Positions 36,501 to 46,280 of a stretch of DNA of 64,000 nt are shown piece after piece (the stretch's first letter is position 1; each line of letters starts with the position of its first letter). The notes under the pieces were generated by a model that made no database searches, had not been told where the DNA came from, and saw only the letters and a list, made by a program, of their open reading frames with translations. Location: positions 8,364,813 to 8,428,812 of the forward strand of contig OX457053.1 of the NCBI GenBank assembly GCA_949752735.1, given 5' to 3'. The translations under genes and the position numbers were made by a program. This DNA comes from Lumbricus terrestris (lineage: Eukaryota > Annelida > Clitellata > Crassiclitellata > Lumbricidae).

Positions 36501-36631
36501 CTCAGGATTTCACGTCGGATCGCAGAAGCAGCGGAGGATTTTCCGGTCGCGGCGGCAACAACTCCTTCCGTGGGCGGAACGGACAGTCGAGAAATTTTGG
36601 CAACAGCGGTCGGTTCAATTATCGGAACTGA
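25658..36631 (+). CDS. DDX21: DDX21/DDX50-type nucleolar DEAD-box RNA helicase, 14 exons
   Basis: Exons: 25,658-26,435; 27,269-27,352; 27,871-27,890; 28,637-28,711; 29,385-29,502; 30,054-30,239; 30,539-30,687; 31,078-31,284; 31,949-32,053; 33,317-33,436; 33,846-33,919; 34,520-34,679; 35,645-35,779; 36,392-36,631. Phases agree throughout and the sum is 2,451 bp, 816 residues (human DDX21: 783). Residues 1-240 are Lys/Glu-rich with KKKRK-like nuclear signals. GAFSNF begins the Q-motif region. Then come RTGSGKT (I, about 288), APTRELAKQ (Ia), GTPGRI (Ib), DEVD (II, the DDX21/50 form), SAT (III), VFCET (IV), [10 protein letters not shown] (V) and [10 protein letters not shown] (VI). A GUCT domain (about 615-760) follows, with [15 protein letters not shown] and GCVFDVPT, and an FSGRGG/SFRGRNG tail (shorter than in vertebrates). 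The family unwinds RNA in rRNA transcription and processing (family knowledge). The start is uncertain: ATG at 25,658 has in-frame stops just upstream and a weak context; a splice acceptor at TTATGAAG|GTC is possible. Poly(A) signals AATAAA at 36,645 and 36,740. Confidence 0.93.
31640..31718. mobile_element. 79-bp TTAA-flanked MITE (piggyBac-like), copy 1
   Basis: TTAACCCTTTACTGGTTCAT at the left and AAATGGGTAATGGATTAA at the right, inside a DDX21 intron. Same family and same length as 34,238-34,316. TTAA targets with CCCTTT ends are typical of piggyBac-type elements (family knowledge). Confidence 0.65.
32116..32873. mobile_element. PIF/Harbinger-like MITE, 758 bp
   Basis: Inverted ends GGCCAAAAAAAATAATGCTG and complement, extending through TGTGTTTCCGGTAAC, flanked by TTA on each side (32,113-32,115 and 32,874-32,876), the 3-bp target typical of Harbinger elements. 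A second, partial end (GAGTCGCTGCAATAAAAGTG ... GGGTTACCTGAAACACA) at 32,628-32,690 suggests an internal duplication or nested copy. Lies in a DDX21 intron; non-coding. Confidence 0.8.
34238..34316. mobile_element. 79-bp TTAA-flanked MITE (piggyBac-like), copy 2
   Basis: TTAACCCTTTACCTGTTCAT ... CAAACGGGTAAAAGATTAA. Interior TTTTCAGCGGATATTTTCGG is nearly identical to copy 1. Also in a DDX21 intron, same orientation. Confidence 0.7.
34782..34957. mobile_element. hAT-type MITE, 176 bp
   Basis: Ends CATGGGTGGAGTTTATC and the complement of CATGGGCGGAGTTTGGTTTC; flanks CCCTCGAC and CCCTCGGC match at seven of eight bases. Contains C- and G-rich stretches (CCCCCCCCCC at about 34,900). In the DDX21 intron after the exon ending at 34,679. 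Confidence 0.85.
36120..36345 (+). mobile_element. L2-like LINE 3' end fragment
   Basis: TGAGAGCGCCTCTGAACATT, then GAGAGGTGCTATATAAATTT and a GATGCAATACAA tail. Lies in the last DDX21 intron. Confidence 0.6.
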
Positions 36632-37069
36632 TGAATTGCAGTTGAATAAACTCTAGGGAATTGCAATTTAGGATGCATTTGCTTAGGACAGAACTGTTTG
36701 ATATCTATAGGATTGTAATGGTTCTTGTATTTATAGGATAATAAATTTTTTTGTGGAATTTTGTTCTGTAAGTTGATAATTTTGTTCTGTAAGTTGATGC
36801 CATCAAGGCACGTGGGAAGAAACTTGCATTTAAGAATCATCTGGTACTTCAATTGAATTGGGTTTTTTTCAATTGAAATCGGTTTATTGCACTTCAACTC
36901 TGGTTACACAATCAAGAACGACTAAGTACAGTACAAATGCAATTAGGAGCCAGTAAAAGCTAGTAGCTTATATTATCCTGACCCCTCTCTCCAATGATGA
37001 AACACTTTACGCCTTTTTTGCATGTGACACTTTACAGTTTTGTAAGCCACATAAAAATGCTGTCGTGTT

Positions 37070-37205
37070 GCTATTCCTCCATTTGGAATAGCCTCTCCAT
37101 TGGCCTGCATTCACTTCCGACAGATTTGGCCGACTGCTTTTATTAACTACTCGAGACTTTCCTCTTTGACTGTGCCTGGGTTGGGGGTGCCTCTGAATAG
37201 TTATC
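37070..37205 (+). mobile_element. L2-like LINE 3' end fragment
   Basis: CCATTTGGAATAGCCTCTCC (WNSLP-type remnant) and TTGGGGGTGCCTCTGAATAG. It ends where an RTE-like remnant on the other strand begins. Confidence 0.5.
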
Positions 37206-37209
37206 TTTC

Positions 37210-37600
37210 AGGGTCACCTGGTGCCGTCAGCTCTTGGAGCTCTGGCGACAGTCATGATGTATCCTCTCCATTGTCTCCTGTTTATTGTCGCCTCTCTTAG
37301 CTCTTCCAAGCTCATTCCAGACTTTTCCTGTACTTCATCCATCCACCTCTTCCTTGGTCTTCCGCGTCTTCTCCTTCCTTCACCGCATGCCGTCATCATC
37401 TCCTTTTGCCTCATGACTGTTTTCTTGGCAATAGATAAGGGGGTGGTTTGCCATTGCCTTCCCCCCGTTTGCCATCCGTGCCCGTTCGTTCACCCTCCTT
37501 ACGGAGAGGCTACTAACTTTCAGGGTAGTTACATAAATTCCAAGAGCACCATTGGGCAACAGCAGCCAGTTTTCGAGGCTTGCCTAGTTGTGCCCACAAT
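37210..37600 (-). pseudogene. C-terminal remnant of a non-LTR retrotransposon ORF2
   Basis: The minus-strand frame 37,414-37,214 reads RRRRGRPRKRWMDEV and ends RAPRADGTR. This arginine-rich tail with a GRPRKRW motif and final DGTR is common at the C-terminus of reverse-transcriptase ORFs of several LINE families (family knowledge). Only about 66 codons are left open; the rest of the ORF is missing. Confidence 0.6.
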
Positions 37601-38398
37601 TAGAACTATTTGAAACAAAAATAAGCTACCCATTTGTCTGTTTTGGACAAGTACATTGTTTAAAAAAAGCCAGAAGTAGGAATAAAAGTTCATAATCAAT
37701 CCTGTTGCCAGCAATGTGTGCCCTACTACCTTTCCCATCATTTTGGTCATTTGTTTACCCAGGAGTCAACTTGGTTCATCAGTGTCATGTTCAGTTATGC
37801 CGACCATATAAATGATCACCCAAATTATGGGAGTGAGCTTTAACTTGCAGGCACTTGAAACAAATCTACGAAGCAAGTCTTGTCAGGAGCAATTCCATAT
37901 AATTATATAGGGATCCATCCATTTACATGCGTTCCTGATTTCTTGGCAATTTACACATCTGAAGCTCGGCAGTGCTTTCAGTTTAACGAAGCTGATAACA
38001 TAGATCATTAGCGTCACCCTCCTCCTTTATCCAGGATTGAGACTGGCACATCCAAAGTGCAAGCACAGGAAGTCTGGCAGAGTTTGGGATTTACAGAATA
38101 GTTTTACATTTCAGCATTAATCGTAAATGCTTTGATTAACAACGGTCTTTTGTGATAATCAAATACGAAATCTTCATGCAAGAACAAACACATAATTGTT
38201 ATTCGAATAAAAGACAGCAGTTTTTAAGTACTAATACAAACACGAACAGTTAACACTACTTTAACTGCGTTGAGCAGCTTTTATTTCAATCCAAGAGTGG
38301 AGATTCTACATTTGGTAGCCAAGCTCATCGTGGCCAACTTGGCTAAGTCTCAAAAGGACTCGCAGCAAGCTCAGGATCTCGAGATAGTTTCAAATGTT
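37600..38398. other. Intergenic stretch between convergent DDX21 and POLD2
   Basis: TTTATT at 38,280 is an inverted AATAAA, about 115 bp beyond the POLD2 stop, and is the likely POLD2 poly(A) signal. Otherwise no feature recognised. Confidence 0.5.
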
Positions 38399-39730
38399 TC
38401 AGAAAGTAGAGTTTCCATTGAAAACGATCGGGCGACATTCAAACGTACGTAAATTAACCAGAACGCACGTCGAGCTTTCGATGAACCTCGGAACGGTTAG
38501 GAGTAGAACGTTCTGTCCATCCGCCCCTTTGTACATCTTGTTCTGGAAGCAGGGACCATTTCCAGTGAAATAGATATGCGGACACGCATCGAGAATGAAA
38601 GGATCGGTGTCCGCGTACGGATAGCAGCCAAGGGTGTCCGGAGCGGTTGGTGCCACATGTCCAACCGTCAGCGTCTTTTCCAGAATTTCCAGATGATCTT
38701 CCAGCGAGCTGAATCGGTGGATGTCCTGAACAGGCTGTCCGGACGAGCCGAGAATCCGGACATTGTCCAGGCTGAAGTCGAAGGGGTTCGTGACGCAGTG
38801 CAGCGTCTCCAGACTGCTGGCCCGAGGGAACATGCAACGGTGCAATGGCTGCTGGGGTAGGGTGAAGGTCGTGGGGTCAAACTCTCCGGGCATCAGACAG
38901 ACGTCGACGCACGAGCACAGCTGGAGCAGGGTGTCGTCGAGCGCGGCCATCGCGTCCTTCGTGCCGATCGTCGCCTTCTTCGTCAGGTACTTGGCTCGAT
39001 TCGCCTGCTCCCTGTCCTGGGTCAGCTGGCTGAGGGAATTCCCCGCAATTACAACTCGCACGACTTTAGCCATCCATCCCTGCGTCTGCTCGTCGCCGAG
39101 CTGGCCGGTGAGCAGATCGATGAGCAGCTGCAGGCGGAGCATGTCGACGGAAGAATTTCCGATCTCAAGTCCAGAGAGGAAGACGACGTACTTATCCTCG
39201 CCGAGAACGGGTCGTGGGACCTGATAGGGAACGGCTTGACAGATCATCTCGTCAACGTGAAACTTACCAAGACAAACGCTGCGTTCCTGACCACGTACCG
39301 CGACAACCGTGCCCGTTACTTCGGCCTGGACGTCTACGCCTCCGGTTCCGGTTAATAAGATTCGTTGAAGCTCGTCTTCGAGTATCAGTTGGTCGGTTGC
39401 GTCCGTGTATTTGGTCCTGGCAGGCTGCGGCAGAAGGTTGTGCTCTTCACCGATCTCTTTAAGGATGCTAGGCTTCAGTGTCATCTGCTTGAACAGCGTC
39501 CCAATCAGAACGCACGGCTCGTCCGAAGCGAGCTCTGACAGTTTCTTGATGGGAATGGATTTGCCCCATTTCGCAGTGGCAGCCGTTTGCACTTTGGGTC
39601 TCATAGTCCACAAGCGCGATGCGTAGATGTGCGCATACTGGCGCTTAAACTGTTTCTCTTTCAGTTCGAATCTCGCGCTGTTGTTTACGTATTTCGCTTC
39701 GCAGCGAGTTAGACTGCTGAATGAATCCAT
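38399..39730 (-). CDS. POLD2: DNA polymerase delta subunit 2 (p50), single coding exon
   Basis: 443 codons from [10 protein letters not shown] to NGNSTF, uninterrupted. Matches the small subunit of polymerase delta along its length: [18 protein letters not shown] near the N-terminus, the OB-fold stretch [23 protein letters not shown], then the inactive phosphoesterase core with [54 protein letters not shown] [20 protein letters not shown] and CPHIYFTGN. Human POLD2 is 469 residues. The subunit bridges the catalytic and accessory subunits in replication. The human gene has many coding introns (knowledge); here there is none. A good acceptor (TTTCATTTTGCCAG at 39,740) nine bases before the ATG suggests one intron in the 5' UTR, so this is probably an expressed gene and not a dead retrocopy. 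Convergent with DDX21. Confidence 0.95.
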   Translation of the reverse strand: MDSFSSLTRCEAKYVNNSARFELKEKQFKRQYAHIYASRLWTMRPKVQTAATAKWGKSIPIKKLSELASDEPCVLIGTLFKQMTLKPSILKEIGEEHNLLPQPARTKYTDATDQLILEDELQRILLTGTGGVDVQAEVTGTVVAVRGQERSVCLGKFHVDEMICQAVPYQVPRPVLGEDKYVVFLSGLEIGNSSVDMLRLQLLIDLLTGQLGDEQTQGWMAKVVRVVIAGNSLSQLTQDREQANRAKYLTKKATIGTKDAMAALDDTLLQLCSCVDVCLMPGEFDPTTFTLPQQPLHRCMFPRASSLETLHCVTNPFDFSLDNVRILGSSGQPVQDIHRFSSLEDHLEILEKTLTVGHVAPTAPDTLGCYPYADTDPFILDACPHIYFTGNGPCFQNKMYKGADGQNVLLLTVPRFIESSTCVLVNLRTFECRPIVFNGNSTF

Positions 39731-39996
39731 TTGACGGTTCTGGCAAAATGAAAAACAATGAAATATGAATATTTCAATCATGCTAATAATTTGCATGTAT
39801 GTATATTCCTTTATTTACAAGAATAGGCCAAATGATGTGGGTTGACAGTAACATATTGCTGATTAATTATGGTTGAGTTAGTTTGTTGGAAATCTGGCTT
39901 AAACATGTGATTTTGAAACCCACAGCCATCAGTTTTGTAGCAACATTACATAAGCTGGTCAGACTGTGCGAAGTATAAGAAAAAAATGGGAAAATT

Positions 39997-40247
39997 GGCG
40001 TTCATGTACTAAGAGGGGACGCAACATATACAGTCTATATTACCTTACATACAGTGTCTGCCAACGAATGCAATAAAATTAGAGCGCAGCGACCTATCCT
40101 ATCGACGGCATCGCAACATGCAAAGCGCTCAGCAGAATGACTGCACTAACCCTAAAACTAACCCTAACCGACCCTCACGACGCCTAACCTGAACCCTAAC
40201 CGACCCTGACGCGAAAAAATAACGTCCCCCGATTGTACATGAACGCC
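39997..40247. mobile_element. 251-bp MITE with telomere-like interior
   Basis: Inverted ends GGCGTTCATGTACTAAGAGG(GGACG) and the complement of GGCGTTCATGTACAATCGGG(GGACG). Between them are CTAACCCTAAAACTAACCCT and AACCCTAACCGACCCT. No clear target duplication (flanks ATT and TAA). Superfamily not assigned. Confidence 0.7.
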
Positions 40248-40645
40248 TAACAGATAATTTACTTCAACTCCTGATCATGAGGACTCTCAGTGAATAGACA
40301 TAATGCGCAGCGTGATTTGTAGAAACTACCATGAAAACTTTATTAATGTATTTGCCGCCATCATGTCGATTGAAAGACTGCTTCGTCGGTCGCACAAATC
40401 AGATCAAGTCTCTAAGGCTGCTCTCTTTTCGGAAAGGCACGTCAAAATGTTCGCTGAAAATCTTTAATGTTCACCTTTTCGAAGCAGCACCGTCAAAATG
40501 TGTGCTCAAAAATCCTTACTATTTTTTACAGGTTAAAGCAAATAGAACAATAAACGCTAAATATTTTGATCACGGATTTTCTTTGCAAACACATTTATAC
40601 TGTGGCTGCGCTGCTATTTTACCAGCTAGCGCCTTCAAAATACAG

Positions 40646-43600
40646 CGTAATCGTAATCGTAATCGTAAACTCGAAATTTCTAAAGCGCCACTCGAAAGCC
40701 AAGCGCGGGGCACCAGCTTATTCACGAGCGCTGCGTTGAGTTAGAAGGGTTGTCCGTGAGAGTAGTCCGTGGTGGTCCGGGTCGAGTTACCAAAAGATCA
40801 GGATCAAATGCGTTGAGTTAGAAGGGTTGTCCGTGAGAGTAGTCCGTGGTGGTCAGGGTCGAAATTCCATAGGATCAGAGGGGCGGAACAGCTATTAAGG
40901 CGGGTGTCGTTTGGGCCGGGAATTGGACGGTGGAGGATCAGATGAGACAGGGTAAGAGTTCGTGAAAAGGAGTGTCTTGAGTTTTGAATGAAAAGCCCGA
41001 GGTGTGATGGATAGAGGAGCCTGAGGAAGGTGATGGTGTGTGATTAGTAATGATGGCGGATGGACTGAAAAGGATCGGAATTCAGGAGGCAGTTCATTCC
41101 AAAGGCGTGGTGCTGAGATGGATATGGCTCGGTTGGAGAACTTGAGATGACTTGTGACCGGCGGTCGAGAAAGTGTAAGGCAGGCGGATGATCGGGTAGA
41201 ACGGGTAGGTTGGATGGTGAAGAGTTCGCGAAGATAACTTGGCTGAGAGCATTGCAAGGAGTTGTAGGTTAAGGAGAGAACTTTGAAGTGGATTCGCTCT
41301 GGGATTTTCAACCAGTGAAGTGATTTGAGGATGGGGGTGATGTGATGATGTCTGGGTGTTCTGGTGACGGCTCTAGCTAGAGAATTTTGAATGAGTTGGA
41401 GGCGCTTAAGTTGTGAGGAGTCAAGGCTTAAGAACAGAGAGTTGCAATAGTCAAGTTTTGAATGGACGATGGACGTCGCAATGGTAGAGGCAGTTTTGAA
41501 ATCGAGCATGGGTCGGATGCGACGGAGGTCCCGGATGTGCATGAAGCAGGAACGCGATAGGTTGGAGATGTGGTTAGAGAAGGAGAGATGCGAATCAAAC
41601 ATTACACCAAGATTGCGGACAGGAGCATCAGAAGTAAAGGTAAGAGACGAAGAGTTAGTCGATAGGTGTATTGAAGGGTCTGGGATTTTCTTGATTTGGT
41701 CAGGAAGTCCAAGAATGATGAACTCTGTTTTGGAGGGGTTGAGGCAGAGGAGGTTGGAAGACATCCATTTAGAGATTAGATTGACCACATTGAGAAGTTG
41801 AGCAATGGAGGTGGAAAAAGAGCCTGGGGAGAAGGAAATGAAGAGTTGAGTGTCGTCTGCGTAGAGATGGTGGTCAACAGACGAGGATTTTATGAGATGG
41901 CTTAAAGGAGTGGTGTAGAGAATGAAGAGCAACGGACCAAGGACGGAGCCTTGTGGAACGCCACAAGATAGTGGAAGGGGTTGTGAACAGTGACTGGAGG
42001 CTTTAACAGAGAAGGATCTGGAAGAGAGATATGACTGGAACCAAAGTAGAGCAGTGCCAGAGACGCCAAAAGAAGAAGAGAGACGGTTAAGAAGAAGATT
42101 GTGATCGATGGTGTCGAATGCAGCGGAGATGTCGAGGAGGCAGAGGCAGGAGACTTGTTGATGACTGACGGCAGAAACCAGTTTATTATACACAGAGACA
42201 AGTAGAGTTTCTGTGGAGTGATGTTTAGTGAAGCCTGATTGGTGGGGGTTGAGGAGTGAGTTGGAGGAGAGGTAATCGTTTAGCCGGGAAAGGACAATTC
42301 GTTCGGTTAATTTAGATAGAAAAGAAAGGTTGGAGATGGGTCGGTAATTTGATAGGTTTTCCTTGTCAAGATTTGCTTTTTTCAGAAGAGGAGTGACGAG
42401 AGATTGCTTGAAGACCATTGGGAAATTGCCAGTGGAGAGTGAAAGATTGATAATTTTAGTGATTATAGGAATGAGGACGGAAGCGCAGTCTTTTAGGAGA
42501 GCAGTTGGGATAGGATCCAATTCACACTGTTTGCTTGGAAGAGAATTTAACAGGAGTGACACTTCAGCTTCAGAGGCGGGATTGAGAATTGGAAGCGATG
42601 ACTGAGAGACAGGAGGAGTAGGATTTGGAAACGGAGATGCATCGGTGTTGGAGGATTGTGAATCAAGGAGGGACTGCAGTGTGAAGCGAAGGGAGGAGAC
42701 TTTATCCGAGAAGAATGAACAGAATGTATCGGCCATAGAGGGGGCTGGAATGGAGCTTGGCAGTGGAGAGGGAGATTTGCGATGAAGGAGAGAGTTGACA
42801 GCTCTCCAGAGATGGCGAGGGTTGGAGGAGCTGGAGTGAATAAGTGAGGAGTAATATTTCCTTTTTGTAGCAGTGATGAGTGCGTGATATCTGTTTGTGG
42901 CTGATTTTAGGTTTGAGAGGGCTTTTGTTTTGGATAGAGAGTCAGTGGCGTCCTTGTAGATGTGCTGAAGTCGCCTACGGAAGGTTTTGAAAGCTTGGAG
43001 GTAGGAAGTGAACCAGGGGTTAGTGGCATGTGAGCTGGGTTTGGTGATGAGTGGTGCGTGAATGTCAAGGAGGTCGGAAAGAGTGGAGTTGTAGCAAAAC
43101 AGAAGGTCATCAAGAGAAGAAGGAGGATCAAGAACAAGTTGAGAACTGCGAATATCTTTAATGAAGGCCTGGGAGTCGATGGACCCTAAGCGACGGAAAG
43201 AATGAGTGGAAGGAGGAGGCCGAGCAAAGGGTTTAATTTCAAGGTCAGCCATGATAAGGTAGTGGTCAGTTATGTTGAGAATAGAGTGCGATAGCTTGGG
43301 AGATAAAAGGGAGGTGTTGGCAGTTATGACAAGGTCGAGAGTGTGATTTTTGATGTGGGTCTGGAAGTTGACGTGTTGGACGAGATTGACTGATGAGAGG
43401 AGGTTCAGAAAGTCAGTTGCATGAGAGTTAGATGGATCGTCAACATGGACGTTGAAATCGCCAGTGAGTAAGAATTCGTTGGGAGTAGTGGCAGCAACTG
43501 AGAGGAGAGAGCTAAAGTCATCAAGAAAGACTGAGTTTTTAGAGGAGTACTTAGACGAGGTAGGAGGACGATAGATGTTGAAAACTGTGAGTAGGTCTGA

Positions 43601-44480
43601 GGAAAGTCGAAGTGTTGTGGACGAACATTCGAAAGAACTGAAGACGTGGCGAGAGGAGTTTAGGACGACAGCCGGCTCACGAACCAGGAAGGCAGTGCCG
43701 CCACCAGATATTTTTGAGGATTTAGAGGAGGCGGTTATTCGAGGGAAACTTTGAAGAGAGTAGCCAGGTGGTATGCAATCAGCAATGTGGGCGTTTGAAG
43801 AGGTAGAGGATAGCCAGGTTTCTTGGAGAGCAATGAGATCCGGTGGACGGGAGCCGGAAGCAAGGTCAGTGAGGGAAGTAGAGTTGTTTTCGTTTAGTAG
43901 GGACCGGATGTTGAGAGAGTAAAGTAGAAAGTTCTTGCTTGAGAGTCTGGTTGCATTGTGTGAGATATTTGCGCTGGAGTGAGATGAAGATGATGGCCCA
44001 GGATTAACAGAAATGTCACCACATAAGAGGAGAAGAAGGAAGGACGGGCAAAGTTTCTGAGGTCTAGTATTCAAGCGATGCGGTGTGATGAAATATGAGA
44101 GCGGAATGACTGAGAGGTGACGATATTCAGCCGTTGCAGTTTGGCAGGCATGGCGTGGGTGAGGGGAGTAGGAAGCATTGTCTGTAAGGCAGCGAGGGCA
44201 GAGGAGGAGGAAGAGGAGAAGGAGCGTTAATGAGTGCATTGGAGCGTAGAACGAAGATGATTGGTCGGAGTAATGGCAGCGGGTTTGAAAAGATTTGAAA
44301 CAAAGGGTTTCAGACAAAAGTCTGTATTTCAGAAATTAGATAATTTAAGAAGATATGAAAAAAAGGAACGGACTCACCGGATTTATGAAGAGTGTTATGT
44401 AGAAAAGCAGGATTGTCGTTGTAAAGAAGACGAAGAAAGGAAGGAAAATGTAGATTCAGTCTCCGAGCGCTGTGCCTAGC
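40646..44480 (-). mobile_element. CR1/L2-type LINE, apparently near full length
   Basis: The minus-strand element ends (low-coordinate side) in GAGTTTACGATTACGATTAC, a short tandem-repeat tail typical of CR1/L2 elements instead of poly(A). Its 3' UTR contains a duplicated block (GCGTTGAGTTAGAAGGGTTG at 40,733 and 40,809). The 5' limit is unclear; about 44,480 is a guess. No target duplication was found. Truncated relatives lie at 62,203-62,347 and 56,140-56,325. Confidence 0.85.
40895..44317 (-). CDS. LINE ORF2: endonuclease-reverse transcriptase, intact
   Basis: 1,140 codons without a stop. Order: a hydrophobic leader-like segment (residues 29-39, LTLLLLFLLLC), a second hydrophobic run followed by the 2A-like motif CGDISVNPGP (99-108), an APE-type endonuclease (SLNIRSL, Q165-E166, GDFNVH from 286, TLDLVI, TDH at 350-352), then the reverse transcriptase (NYRPISNLS at about 658, DISAAFDTIDH at 729, GVPQGSVLGP from 786, YADD 819-822) and a C-terminal region with RLWNELPPEF. 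These key residues are all present, so the element may have been active recently. The family copies itself by target-primed reverse transcription (family knowledge). No separate ORF1 was seen upstream. The first Met is chosen by default; M27 (MHSLTLLLLF) would place the leader at the very N-terminus. Confidence 0.93.
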   Translation of the reverse strand: MSETLCFKSFQTRCHYSDQSSSFYAPMHSLTLLLLFLLLCPRCLTDNASYSPHPRHACQTATAEYRHLSVIPLSYFITPHRLNTRPQKLCPSFLLLLLCGDISVNPGPSSSSHSSANISHNATRLSSKNFLLYSLNIRSLLNENNSTSLTDLASGSRPPDLIALQETWLSSTSSNAHIADCIPPGYSLQSFPRITASSKSSKISGGGTAFLVREPAVVLNSSRHVFSSFECSSTTLRLSSDLLTVFNIYRPPTSSKYSSKNSVFLDDFSSLLSVAATTPNEFLLTGDFNVHVDDPSNSHATDFLNLLSSVNLVQHVNFQTHIKNHTLDLVITANTSLLSPKLSHSILNITDHYLIMADLEIKPFARPPPSTHSFRRLGSIDSQAFIKDIRSSQLVLDPPSSLDDLLFCYNSTLSDLLDIHAPLITKPSSHATNPWFTSYLQAFKTFRRRLQHIYKDATDSLSKTKALSNLKSATNRYHALITATKRKYYSSLIHSSSSNPRHLWRAVNSLLHRKSPSPLPSSIPAPSMADTFCSFFSDKVSSLRFTLQSLLDSQSSNTDASPFPNPTPPVSQSSLPILNPASEAEVSLLLNSLPSKQCELDPIPTALLKDCASVLIPIITKIINLSLSTGNFPMVFKQSLVTPLLKKANLDKENLSNYRPISNLSFLSKLTERIVLSRLNDYLSSNSLLNPHQSGFTKHHSTETLLVSVYNKLVSAVSHQQVSCLCLLDISAAFDTIDHNLLLNRLSSSFGVSGTALLWFQSYLSSRSFSVKASSHCSQPLPLSCGVPQGSVLGPLLFILYTTPLSHLIKSSSVDHHLYADDTQLFISFSPGSFSTSIAQLLNVVNLISKWMSSNLLCLNPSKTEFIILGLPDQIKKIPDPSIHLSTNSSSLTFTSDAPVRNLGVMFDSHLSFSNHISNLSRSCFMHIRDLRRIRPMLDFKTASTIATSIVHSKLDYCNSLFLSLDSSQLKRLQLIQNSLARAVTRTPRHHHITPILKSLHWLKIPERIHFKVLSLTYNSLQCSQPSYLRELFTIQPTRSTRSSACLTLSRPPVTSHLKFSNRAISISAPRLWNELPPEFRSFSVHPPSLLITHHHLPQAPLSITPRAFHSKLKTLLFTNSYPVSSDPPPSNSRPKRHPP

Positions 44481-44820
44481 TGGTTACCCCACGTGACAGC
44501 GTAGTTAGGTTAAGTGTTAAAATTCCAACCAATATAACTCTGTAATAAATGTAAGGTCGTTGGTTAAGGTCACATATATTATATAGTATATGTGGTTAAG
44601 GCGTTACAATTTTATGCTTAATCGCCAGAACATTATAAGTTACTCATAGGCAACTGCAGTATTATTAAAGCGCTAGATATCTCCATCCAATGACTCTATC
44701 TGCAATAAATAGTCATTGTATTGCACGTTGCTATGAAAACGTTCAGAAAGTGATAAGTGTACAGTAAGTTGAGAGTTATCGCAATTTTCTTATCTGCCGA
44801 ATTATAAAAGGGCATTCAAC
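44480..44820. promoter_or_regulatory. Upstream region of DNAL4
   Basis: A TATAAAAG at 44,804 lies only about 15 bases before the start codon, which is too close for a normal TATA box unless an alternative start is used. Nothing else recognised. Confidence 0.3.
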
Positions 44821-46237
44821 ATGACGGAGGAAGCTGGAGAAAAGAAAGAAATTGAAAGCAAGCGTCATACATTCCCACTACTTCGAGTAAGTAATAATAG
44901 CCTATTATTACAACTGCATGCCAGTATTCAATATAGGCCTAATAGACATGGCATATGCGACAGAATCTGATGTGATCCAATGGGACAATTAAGGGAGACG
45001 ATCTTTTAATAGTCAGGCTAAGTTTGGAAACACAAATAAGAAGCTGTTAAATAAGATAATGTCACAGATTGTTACATTTATTCATGTTGCTTTGCTCTCC
45101 TATGGGTCAGCAATTGCAAAGGTCTTTGCTAGCTTCAGTTTCAGTTGGTTAAGTTAAGCCCCTGAGCATTTCGTGAATTAGATCAACTGTCATTGACCAG
45201 GGTATCTAATCTACCGTATTGACTCTCTATAGCACCATTATATTAATGCCCAAGACACAAGTCGATAGTTACTTTGAGTGAAATCACAATAAAATTCGCA
45301 TCCAGTGGAGAAGCCACGTCGAAGTATAGGTGTTTAAAACTGAATGATAAGCAGCATTGGTTTCCCAGGAAGATTTTAATAGACACTCCGAACTCTCATC
45401 ATTAAAGTGCTAACAGGAAAGTCATTGCAAGTACATTATCATAAGCTTTTGAGTGTCTACCATTGATCCTTTGAACTTATATAAGCACTTGTTACTGTTC
45501 GTTTAGCAATCTGATATGACTGACGAGATGAAAACAGAGACAATGGAGCTGTGCGTCACGGCCTGTGAAAAATATTCAACCAATTACGAGGTATGTGTCG
45601 GTCTGAAATTCCTGCCACGCAGAGGACCCAGTTTAAAAATATACATTCTAGTTTGTAAGCTATGTGAAATTATCTGCAGTGAAAAAATATGGTAGGTTCA
45701 ACTGTCAGCAACAAACCATCAAATACCAGCTGTGCTTTGATTGGGGTTCTTATCCAACGAATAATTGTAATTGCAACGTTGTAATTGCAAAGCTGTCTGT
45801 TCAGTTAGTAGTTAAGTTTAATTAAGATTACTGCATAACTTGTAAATGTAAAGCGCAGTGCGTCTTGCAGGCGCTCAATTAAGGAAAAGATTATTAATAT
45901 AAGAACACTTAAATTTAAATAAAAATAAACACTTTAGCAGGTGTCTTGAAAGACCTGCCAACAGCAGAGGGTCCTATGCAGCAATTTAGAAGCGTGTATA
46001 TTTCTAATATTCAGGATGTGCATTTCTTATTCCAGTGAAACTGCCAGTTTAGTTGTTTGATTGGTGTTGCAGTCGGCATCGAAAATGCTGAAGGATTCGT
46101 TGGATAAGAAGTTTGGAGGTCACTGGAATGTCGTCATCGGGGAGAGTTTTGGGAATTCCATCGGATATCATCAGAAAGGACTCTTGTACATGTTCTTTGG
46201 TGGAAACCTGATAATACTCGTCTGGAAGAACACCTAA
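44821..46237 (+). CDS. DNAL4: Axonemal dynein light chain 4
   Basis: Exons 44,821-44,886, 45,507-45,590 and 46,073-46,237, all phase 0, with GTAAGT and GTATGT donors and TTTAG and TTGCAG acceptors. The 104-residue product contains KRHTFPLLRQSDM, TMELCVTACEKYSTNYE, DKKFGGHWNVVIGESFG and LLYMFFGGNLIILVWK; human DNAL4 is 105 residues and shares TMELCVTACEK and DKKFG-WHVVIGE (knowledge). It is an LC8-like subunit of outer-arm dynein in cilia and flagella. The leader TEEAGEKKEIESKR is the variable acidic/basic N-terminus of this family. The gene is complete; it looks ordinary. Confidence 0.96.
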
Positions 46238-46280
46238 CATTTTAGGGACAATTCAATAATATTTTTAATAATTATATATA

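Noticed and set aside
38454..39626. Open frames on both strands across 38.4-39.6 kb
   Set aside because: Shadows of the POLD2 coding sequence, which has clear family motifs in only one frame.
40140..40205. Interstitial telomere repeat as a chromosome-fusion scar
   Set aside because: The TAACCC words are few, imperfect and enclosed by the inverted ends of a small element.
41469..42605. Plus-strand and other-frame ORFs in the LINE region
   Set aside because: Shadows of the 1,140-codon minus-strand ORF with full endonuclease and reverse-transcriptase motifs.
44804..44812. TATA box for DNAL4
   Set aside because: Too close to the start codon (about 15 bases) to direct a transcript containing it.
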